DNA of 64,000 nt from Herpomyces periplanetae (Eukaryota; Ascomycota; Laboulbeniomycetes; Herpomycetales; Herpomycetaceae): NCBI GenBank assembly GCA_009733715.1, contig WMKJ01000011.1, forward strand, positions 119,951 to 183,950, written 5' to 3'. Shown here piece after piece: positions 32,268 through 41,531 of the stretch (its first letter is position 1; the number at the start of each line of letters is the position of its first letter). Below the pieces are notes generated by a model. That model saw only the letters and a list, made by a program, of their open reading frames with translations. It made no database searches and was not told where the DNA came from. Position numbers and translations under genes: made by a program.

Positions 32268-32339
32268 GCGTAACGGGACATCTCTCGTGCGATATAACGT
32301 CGGTAGGAGGGCCACGCGCTACCATTGCGCCATCGAGCC

Positions 32340-33767
32340 AAGAACGGGGGTGAAAATTTAATTATATAATTAGTTTGTGTTTAACAATGGGTTAGGGTTA
32401 AGGATGACACGGGATAGTGTTGGGGGAAATAAGGTAAGCAGAAAGTATGGGTAATGTTAAGTATGACAGATTGGATGAGACGGGCGATACAAAAACTGGA
32501 CAAGACGATGGATGTGTAGGAAGGGATGATTAATGGTGCAAGCAAAGTAAAGCGTATCGTTGGACAAAATGGAATGTTTAAGGGGAAAAGTTAACAAAAT
32601 CGGATAAGGGTGGTGATATGAGGAGGTTGTAAGGTAAATAGGAAAACTGATGATAATAAATGATTGCAAAGTATAGACGTAGTCAATGATAATAGTTGAA
32701 GTAAAAATAAAAACCAAGACAGCAATAGCTCATACTTTGTGGAGGAAGCTTAGGGTCAGGGAAATAATGGGATAATTGATATCGAGTCCATGAGATGTTC
32801 GAACCATTATCATGAGCTAGTACATTAAATTAAGGCGATTTTTGAGAAGGATCTTCACTTTTAATGATAGTAACGAAAAATCAACAGGCAGTACAAAAAG
32901 GAATAAATAATGGAGTACGTACATACGGTGGTAAAATTGAAAATAACAGACAGATTTAACACAGGAAAGAAACTTGGGGTAAATTTCATAGAATGACAAC
33001 GATAAAACTCGAATATTTAGAATCCAAGAAGCGCTATTCCACACAATTTACACAACTATACAACAAAAATAGTAAATTAACCATGGACAGTTCCGATGAT
33101 ATGTGCGAAAGTGATAATCATTACCGAACAAGCCGAAGCGGCAAACGGGAAATCTAGAAGAATCGGGTACGGATGTGCATACGAGTTACGGGATGACCGC
33201 GCGACCTCATTTTCGTTTAAATGAAGCGGATGGATAATAAAAGGTTCGTTAAGCCATCAAGCATGCAAACTATCCGGTAACGATGCTGAAGTGAACGTTG
33301 CAGTGCACACAACACAACTCTACTAAACCCTCTATTGCATCTCGCTAAACTATTAATACTCTAGAATACTTCTTTTCACTTACCTGGCCCTGACCTGTCT
33401 AGCTATCCCATTAGGAAAAAAATTATTCTACCATAAAGTGCGCTACTCAGTTCCATGGTCTCGCCGTATCAACCATATCCCACATCCAATCCCTCGTTCT
33501 CCTCCCCATGCATCTTCACTTGACACCTTTTACACATCTCTGTACTATCTCCTCTTTACTTCACTCCTACACTAACATTTTCCCTTTCGGATAATGTATT
33601 CCACTGGTTTTTCTCAACGTGAATTTACCAACTAGGGTTAACTTTACCCAAGCACTTTTTGTGCAATAGTATTATTGTGTGCGTGCATAAAGCAAAAGGC
33701 TTTCCCCTAATCACTTTATACCCTATCCTTATACACTTAATTCATCCGGACGCACTTAATCTCAAGG
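32340..33767. other. Intergenic region between tRNA-Arg and the Y14 gene
   Basis: About 1.4 kb without a supportable gene. A short telomere-like sequence (GGGTTAGGGTTAAGG, about 32388-32402) lies some 50 nt upstream of the tRNA 5' end, and a related AGGGTTAA occurs near 33635. A T-arm-like TTCGAACC near 32797 lacks a pairing stem. The last 400 nt become C/T-rich ahead of the Y14 start. Confidence 0.4.
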
Positions 33768-34918
33768 ATGCCTGATGATATGGAAATCGACACTCTGAAC
33801 GAGTTACCCGTTCAAGTTAACACTACGGTAGGATACACGATTAATGGTAGCGCAAAACGTGAAGCTGAACGAATCGGTAATACAATCCAGTCAGACAGTA
33901 ATACGGTAGCATCATCTTCCTTAAAAAATTTCAAAATTAGACATGAGAAATCGGATGAAATGAACGATGACGATGATGATACCGGCGCCGCCCCGGCTGC
34001 TGCTGCTACAGCAGCAAGTGAAGACGGCGAAACAAATGATGCCTACGATGAACCAGACGATGATGATGATGATGATAATGACGACATTGCAAGTGATGAT
34101 ATTCACGTCAAGGGTTGCGGTATTGAATTGAGCAAAGTTATGGTGGATCCAACCATAGTCGTTAACGAGGTTAAATCTCCCTTAGGAAATACGAGAACCA
34201 AGAGATCATCGAATACGGAAAATGATCCGCGCAGGAATTTAGCGCGATCAGCTTCGGGAATCAGTGCCGTACGAAGCATCGAAGGATGGATTATACTTGT
34301 AACCAATGTTCATCCAGAAGCCAGCGAAGAAGACGTTAGCGACTTATTCGCTGATTATGGTAATATACGCAATCTACATATGAATCTAGATCGCAGAACC
34401 GGTTACGTTAAAGTAAGTAAACGTTAATATTGCTGATCATTATACAACCATTCCATCCTGCGACCGCACAACACTACAAGTCAAGCGTCAATTCATACAT
34501 TTGTGAATAATCTTACTTGTACATGCTGCACCCAAAATTCCACGGAATGTAATCATACATCACTCATGAAACCTGTTGGGGGAATGTTGTGTGGAACTAC
34601 GTAACTTGATATAGCATTCCTCCGCCATATATTGTATCATGATATCTTACCATGTAGTTTGGGCAAGCTTAACAATTTAGCTGTGTATTTGACTTGGAAA
34701 GCTAAATTAATTCTGCCACTTTTATCCTTTAGGGATACGCTTTAATCGAATACGCTAAGCTTAACGAAGCTAAAGCTGCCATTAAACAGGCTAACGGTAT
34801 TAAATTGTTGGATCAAACGCTTACCGTTGATTTTGCATTTGTTGTATCCCCCAAGAATACGAATTCCGATAGACCAACTCATCACAGGCGAAGCAGAAGT
34901 CCGAGTTACGAGCGCTGA
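33768..34918 (+). CDS. Exon-junction-complex RNA-binding protein Y14 (RBM8A), two exons
   Basis: Y14 pairs with Mago to lock eIF4A3 on spliced mRNA. Exons 33768-34412 and 34733-34918 flank a 320-nt intron (GTAAGT...CCTTTAG), giving 276 residues. The RRM begins [20 protein letters not shown]. It continues with [20 protein letters not shown] and G-Y-V-K (RNP1 region, split by the intron) then [17 protein letters not shown], closely following human RBM8A. An Arg/Ser-rich tail ([10 protein letters not shown]) ends the protein as in animals. The N-terminal extension of about 180 residues is much longer than in the 174-residue human protein. It contains Asp runs encoded by GAT repeats and an Ala tract. 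The start is the first ATG in frame. Confidence 0.92.
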
Positions 34919-36369
34919 ACCGTTTCGGTTTGCCCATCAACACGATACTAATTGCCTTGCAACTTTATCCCGTTAACCTTTTTTGGCCTAAGCAAGAAAA
35001 TATTGGAAAGCATTAAAAGTTTTCTTTTGACGTGTGTATTTCACCGCACACGCTCCCCTAAATTGTCCGTGTCAGTCTATTTTTTCCCTTAATTCATTAG
35101 ACAGTCAGTCGTGTAAACATTGGCAAGTTTATCCAACTTTATCATTTATTTGGATCTTGTGCAGTCCTTTATGTAGACAACTTCATCACGTTTAGTCGAT
35201 TCACCATAATTAAACCTTTTGCTCTTTTATGTACCATCATAATCGTGGTGGTATGTTGGATTCCGGGCCCCCCTTCTCGTATACTCGCGCCATTCAAATT
35301 ATTGATAGCGCATAAAGTCTACAGCTATTACTCTTCAATGTATACATGTATACATGTTTATTAGCACGTAATTTACTCTGTGACTGTCACGTCCATCCAA
35401 TTGAATATTTTGACATCCAAAATCCCCGAACAGACGCATGCACACACATACACACACACACCCATCCACCCACATATGTTCTGGCCACTTCAAAACAAAC
35501 TATACTCAGTAAACCCAACCCTTCATCTTCCACACTATCTACACCACTTTTTAAACCGTTTATTCCATCCCACACATCCATTTATCTCCGTGCTTTCGCC
35601 CTCCCGTCCATCAGAACGCTTTTTCTTCCCAAAACTTCCCCGTCGCCCCAAACCTCGCGCCACTCCACCGCCACTCCACCGCCACCCACTGACTCAGCTG
35701 CTGACTCAGCACCGGCTTGTCGCGAAATTTATTTTCGTTCCCGCCGAAAATCTCGCGAGAAGATTTCTCTTCTTCAATTTTCTTCGCACACTTCTTCCTT
35801 TCTTTTCTCTTCTTCTCTTTTTGCCCAATTATCTTCCGCATTTCACACCCTTCAATTCTTCCTTTTATTTCTTCTACCCTTTTGTCCGTACAATCTCTTC
35901 TCTTTTCGCCCTTTTTTTCCCAAAAAAAATCTCCCCTACGTTACCTCCGCCTCCTAATTTGATCTCATTTTCCTGCCATTCTCTTCTCTACTATCATACT
36001 CCCTTATATTCCCTCCACCCCGCTTCTCCCCTCCCCTCCCCCTCTATACCATTTCTTTTGATATACTAAACACCCACAGTTTTCTTCCCTCACCCCTCAT
36101 TCTACCTTCAAATTCATCATCATCATCATCATCCTTAACTTCACCCCTCCTCCCAATTACTTCTCCCTACTCTATTCTAGACATAATTCACCATTTTCAT
36201 ACTCCTCTCCCCTACAATCCTCCCATTTTCACCCTTATTCATCCCCATCGTCTACCTGCTTCCAACTCTACTCATCATTCTCTTACTTCCCTTCTCCCAC
36301 TATCATTCTCCCGGTCTGTTCCGATGAAATTTATCTATAGTTCACTTCTACTATTTACGCCCCTCTTCA
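34919..36369. other. Pyrimidine-rich upstream region of the Wee1 gene
   Basis: From about 35.45 kb to the Wee1 start the plus strand is dominated by C and T, including long CTTCTTTTCT-like and CTCCCC tracts and a short (CAT)n run at about 36114-36136. The long frames here (35346-35957, 35380-36069) are compositional artefacts. An ATG at 36324 opens a 27-codon upstream ORF that ends at 36407, overlapping the annotated Wee1 ATG in another frame. Confidence 0.5.
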
Positions 36370-39300
36370 ATGGATCTCCGCCTTCTTTCGTGCGCTCACC
36401 CTCCTGACTCCCCCGCTTCTCTACACGTATCCTCGCCCTCCACACACTTATCCAGTTTTTCCGTCATTCCCCGTTTGCCTCTAACTGCCAACTCAAATTC
36501 ACCCACCCCAACCCATCACTTTCATTCTAACATTTCTCCCAATTCTTCCTCATTGTCTCCCTTTTCCTTCAATTCCCATTTAAACGCGTCTACCCCCGGT
36601 ATGGACGCGTCAGAATCTACTAAAACTGCCTCTATTCCTTCGTACACTGTTCCTATTACTGCCACTACCTCCACCACTACTTCTGCTACTACCACCACCA
36701 CCACCACCACCGCCGCCCCTACATCGCCCTCGCTTGCCTCATCCCATACTGCAACCCCTCCTCGACCCTCTCTTTCCCAAGACCCCTCGGATTTCTTATT
36801 TTCTATTTCAACCCCCTTACCCATTCATGCTACATCTTTCTCTTCCCGAAAGTCCAACGTTTTCCCTCTACGCCGCAATACTCTGCGCCCTTCTCGTGCT
36901 GTATGTGCGCCTCGCACTTCAACTACTCGCTCGGCCTGGCCTGACTCGGAAAACTGCGCCAACCCGATAAATCCGTGTCATCATACCTCTTCCCCTTTCC
37001 CTTCTGCATCCCAAACTTCCCAGTTATCTTCCTTCAACTCAGCGTCAAATTCCTCTTTACTCTCCACTCCCTCTTTCGCCTTTCCAATTTCTCCTACTAA
37101 TGAAAATACATCCAAAATCTCTTCCTTCACGTCGTTGCCTGCTTCATCTGACCTAACTACGGTCACCAGTTCTAGCCGCTATCAGCTCCCTGCGAAAACT
37201 AGCCCTTTAAAGCGAACTGATGGTTTCGTTAATCTGGAACGTCCGTCTTTCTGCGCTCCCTTGCCAAAACGTCGTAGCTTGTTTCTAAATAACCATCATT
37301 CGGAAATTTCTTCCTCCAGTTACACATCATCCTGGTCTAATCTTGATTCGGCATCGATTGACGCTAACACGTCATTCGCCTCTTCATCTTCTTCATCGGC
37401 CTCTTCGTCAACTAATCCTCCTTCCTCTCCTGAACTAGTCTTGACTGCTAAGGTTAAGAAATCGTCTCCCCTCCCCTCACCCCGCAATATGCTTTCGGAT
37501 CAAACTGGTGCTCCCTTTAATTCTCCCACATCATCCTCCCAATGTCTCGCTTCTCCCTCATACTCCTCTTCCCAAGCACCTATCACAACCTTGTCAACAA
37601 GCGAATCTCGCCAGAACTGGCTCCCCTCGTTCTTACCTCCTCGTGCTCTCTCTCTTCGCCCTTCTACCCTTCAACAACGGCAAGATGCTCTTAACTCCTC
37701 CATTAAATCTCCCTCTGGCTCTGCATTATTACCCGTGGTACCTACATTATCCTCCCTTAAAAACCGTCAGCAGCAAAATCAACAACAAAATCTTTCGCCC
37801 AGTTTATCCTCCTCCTCCTCCCCTCTCTCGCACACTGCGAAGAGGGGAACTTCTTCCTTGCGAAATTGCACACCCTTATCCACTTCCATGTCTGGAAGCG
37901 GACCGTCCCATCGTTCACTTAAAAATCGGGAATGCGAGTCAAATATTAAAAATGGGAAACATACCCATACTTCCCCTGCGTCAAAGTCACCCATTTCTTC
38001 ATCAACGTTATCTTCGTCCACTCTTACCTTGGATTCATCTTCTCCTACCAATGTTACATCAACCCTCGGGCGCAAATGGAGCTCGAGTAACTCAAATGGT
38101 TCACGCCTTGCATCCGGTTTCTCAAGATCGTTACCTCTGGGTGTCAATCGTTCTGAGCTTCGCTTCGATGAAATAAATGTATCCGAATCTTCAAATCATA
38201 ATAAACTTTCTACTCCATCATGGAAAAATGCCAAACCTCATCCATCAGCTTTCATGTCAACCGGATTGATATCCAAACGAAATCGTGTTTCAGACGAAAA
38301 TCATACTTTACACCAAGGATATGCCATGCCGGATACCCCATCCAAACGTGTCTCGTACCCTTCACGTGTTGGTCAGTCGCCATCTTTCTCTTTACGCTTC
38401 TTGTCCAAGTCAACCACTCGTTCTGACTTTCCTTCTCCTGCGACTCCCCTAGTGTCGAGAAATAACACACCTTTATCCCATCAACTATTCGGAAAGGGTG
38501 CCAATATCATGGGAAGTAGAGTCAAAAAATCTTCTCATATACGTCGGAGAAGAGTTAGCGATTTAGACGGTACAACTTTTGAAGAAAAATCTTCCAGTGG
38601 AGAAGATGATTGTGAAAATATTTCACCTTTTCCAAGTGCTAATCTTGACAGTCAGTCAAGTAACGATGAACTACCACCCACTCCGACGAAGCCTGCGGGG
38701 TCAGGACGTCGTCAGAAGGAAAATAGCCTGCGTAGCAGTTTATTAGGGCGGAGAAAAGCACTGGCACCCGACCTATTCGTTCCACCGAAAAATTGTTGTA
38801 GTGGCAGCAGTGTAACGCCAGATTGTGATCAATTGGCAATTAAAGATTTTGACGGTAGCTCCGAAAATAGTCGTGTGGCTACCCCTTCACTCAATAACGC
38901 ACCATTATACGTCGCTACATCAAATCATGAATCAGTCCATAACCTATTGCCACATACTCCTCTGGGCCAGGCCACTCCATCGTCCCCTCAGGCTTTAGAT
39001 GAAACCTCTTCCCTATCCTGCTCTTCATCCGGTGAACCAGGCTCAATGCTATGCATGTCAATGGCCTCATTTGCCGCTGCGGCTGGATTCTCATCTGATC
39101 GTGGATTACCTTCTACACCTACTACATCCCGAGATAGTGTTGGTCAGTTTGGTGCTGGCTCACGGTACTCCGTTACGGGTGTTTGTGTCAACGACGTCGA
39201 CACCACGCTTACGAGTAGGTTTGGTATTGTTGCCTTGCTTGGTTCGGGTGAGTTCTCTCAAGTATTTCGAGTTGAAAAACCAGTCACATCCCATACACCA

Positions 39301-40601
39301 ATGAGGGCAGTTGATTCGTCTATTCAGTCGGATACGACAACATTTGTCTCCTCAAATAAACTTGGCTCCGCCACTGTATGGGCCGTTAAGAAGACCAAAC
39401 GTCCTTACACTGGACCGAAAGATCGCGAATGCAAAATCCTCGAGGCTGATATACTACGTTCCTTGCGAGGGCATGATCATGTTATCACATTTGTGTCATC
39501 ATGGGAATCTAAAAATCATTTATACATTCAAACCGAATTTTGTGAAAATGGAAATTTGAAGGATTTTTTAACCCAAGCGGGCTATAAAGCACGGCTAGAT
39601 GATTTTCGCATTTGGAAGATTTTACTTGAATTGTCTCTGGTAAGTTTAACTCCCCCTTTTACTCGTTGTTAAAGTGCTCATCACACTTTTTCGTAACGAT
39701 AATCATGACACATCAATCTACATAATATTTAGTTATGGTAGCTTTAACTTTGTCTAACCCGCGCCGTTACATTTTCTCGTAGGGTATCCGGTTTATTCAT
39801 TCGAACAACTTTATACACCTTGATCTTAAACCTGCTAACATTTTCATTGATTGGGGCGGACTACTAAAAATTGGAGATTTTGGACTTGCCAGTCCATGGC
39901 CAGCACCCGAGGGAATTGACGGTGAAGGTGATCGTGAGTATATTGGACCTGAAGTACTGGACGGTATATTCGATAAACCCGCCGATATCTTTGCCCTGGG
40001 AATGATAATGCTTGAGATTGCGGGAAATATTGTTCTACCCGACAATGGAATGTCGTGGCAGCGTTTACGTGTAGGAGATCTTCGTGATTTACCCAGTCTT
40101 ACCTGGAGTTCCGAAAGTACGTTGGCCCGTAATCAATTAGGTGACCCGGTTGATACCGATTCAAATTGTGATAAAGAACTTTTAAATGTCAGCGGTGGAT
40201 GTGACACAGGACGAAGTGCTTCATGTCCAAACCATATCAACTACTGTATGGCTAATAAGTCGAAGGATGGAACCTGTTCAACTTCATGCCAACATTTTTC
40301 TTTTGAATCAAGACTTATGGAAGAGTTGGTCCAGCCGCCCAAATTCATGCGGGATTCCGCGGATGATGAAGCCCTTGACCGGATAATACAGTGGATGATA
40401 TCACCAAATCCTCATGATCGACCTATTATTGACCAAGTTTACCTTCGCAAGGGTGTTCAATGGGTTCAACAAAGAAGGCGGGCCGGTGCAACTATCTACG
40501 AAGGGAATTGGGGGCCCGCCGATAGTGTTTTAGCCCACAGCAATGCAAAAATGGATACTGATGACGTTGATACTTGCGACATTGACATGGCAGATGCCTG
40601 A
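36370..40601 (+). CDS. WEE1: Wee1-type mitotic inhibitor kinase, two exons
   Basis: Wee1/Swe1 phosphorylates the inhibitory Tyr of Cdc2/Cdk1 and delays mitosis. Exons 36370-39639 and 39783-40601 flank a 143-nt intron (GTAAGT...CTCGTAG), giving up to 1362 residues. About 930 N-terminal residues are Ser/Thr/Pro-rich and disordered, suitable for multisite phosphorylation. The kinase domain has the glycine loop [13 protein letters not shown] at about 958, catalytic Lys1007 (WAVKK), and the Wee1-type catalytic loop [12 protein letters not shown] (Asp1104). DFG is at 1122-1124 and EYIGPEVL is the Wee1-specific activation segment. A long insert, typical of fungal Wee1, precedes the last helices. The first ATG is overlapped by an upstream ORF, so Met78 at 36601 is an alternative start. 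Confidence 0.9.
36652..36712 (+). repeat. Threonine-codon microsatellite in WEE1
   Basis: An ACC/ACT-rich trinucleotide array encodes a Thr run within the disordered N-terminal region of Wee1. Such arrays commonly vary in length between strains. Confidence 0.6.
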
Positions 40602-41531
40602 AACCCGTGAATTTTTTCTCTTCGTGCATTACCAATTTATCTTGGTGCTAACTTTTGTACACGCGCCCGCACGCTACCGAGTCCGTACTCCCGTCCCCAC
40701 CCATAACCGGCCCCAAGAATATTCCCTCGCGGTCCACAAGTTTCTGCCGTCAACCGCGCGTGCGCGGTTTTTGTTGACTATTTACAATTTCGTTCTATCT
40801 TTTCGGTGCAATTCGTCTCAAACTTCCTACAATCCCACAACTACCTCCACAGCGTTACATCACGCGTTCGTCGTGCGTGTATCGCCAGTTGGGCTCTTGT
40901 ATCGGACCGTCCATCCACTCAACTCCTCTTTACTCATCGCTGCGATTCAGCGCTCTCCCGCTACTTGAGCCGCTCGGATGGTGTTCACTACGCTTTTTCT
41001 GCTTACATTTTGTGGCACTTTTTGCTCAGCATCATCTGTTCTACCTTATCCAGTCATTTCCACTGTTTCTTCCATTTTTTTTCCCCCTGCTTTGCGCCGT
41101 CGTGTCGCTGCCCCCACGTTTCGCTGTTCATTGGGGTTTTCCATTTATCTTGTTTACGCCAGCCTACGCGTACACACTACCGCCATTATTGTGATATACT
41201 CTTCTATACATTAAATGTGAATTGTTCATAGACATTGTCACTCGCGTTTACCCTTCCTCCTCTGCCTACACTGTAAGCATTAATATGCATCGTCAACAGC
41301 GATTCTACCACTGATTGTAATCTAGGATAAGCTGAGATGATCTGCGCCGAGCTCGGCACGTTTGCAGGGTTCTAGACCAGCAAACAATGGTTTAAGTGGG
41401 TAAATGCACGCACCATTGTGAATAACGCAAAGCGGAGTGAAACACGCGGGGTACAAATTGTGCAGATATTGACGGCAAAGGATCCGGCGTGCGTCTGTTT
41501 GGCCATGATAAATCAAATGTATGCTCGCTAT
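40602..41531. other. Convergent spacer between WEE1 and the VAC7 gene
   Basis: This 930-nt C/T-rich region includes the 3' ends of two convergent genes. Open frames at 40543-41231 on the plus strand are low-complexity (Ser/Leu/Phe/His) and have no recognisable domain. Confidence 0.45.

Larger units (their letters stand above)
31238..32303 (-). other. GC-rich long intron within the tRNA-Arg gene
   Basis: This interval is strikingly richer in G/C than the AT-rich flanks and contains several homopolymer G or C runs of 6-8 nt. It contains no run of four A or four T on either strand. It has strong short hairpins, for example a perfect 10-bp stem with a 4-nt loop at 31997-32020 and a 7-bp stem around 31607-31633. 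Open frames on both strands (for example - 31147-31554, + 31837-32166) show no family resemblance. No C/D or H/ACA snoRNA was recognised. Confidence 0.6.
31202..32339 (-). tRNA. tRNA-Arg (anticodon CCU) interrupted by an apparent intron of about 1,066 nt
   Basis: The 5' half (32304-32339) reads GGCTCGA acceptor, TG, the D-arm GCGC-AATGGTA-GCGC, G26, TGGCC anticodon stem and loop CTCCTA. The 3' half (31202-31237) reads A38, GGCCA, variable AGGCT, T-arm GTGGG-TTCGAGT-CCCAC, acceptor TCGAGTC and discriminator G. The acceptor stem pairs over 7 bp with one G-U, and the anticodon stem pairs over 5 bp. A-box (TGGCGCAATGG) and B-box (GGTTCGAGTCC) are intact. The body closely resembles yeast tRNA-Arg(CCU). 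The intron (31238-32303) sits at the canonical 37/38 position, and its 3' end (CGGAGGG) can pair with CTCC of the anticodon loop, as in known pre-tRNAs. Nuclear tRNA introns are normally about 10-100 nt. The spliced tRNA is 72 nt before CCA. Splicing itself is inferred. Confidence 0.8.

Noticed and set aside
32790-32805. TTCGAACC resembling a tRNA T-loop
   Set aside because: The flanking bases do not form a 5-bp T-stem and no A-box or acceptor partner was found.
35346-36069. Two overlapping plus-strand frames of about 200 codons upstream of WEE1
   Set aside because: Pro/Ser/Phe/His low complexity in a pyrimidine-rich leader; two frames are open at once, which composition explains.
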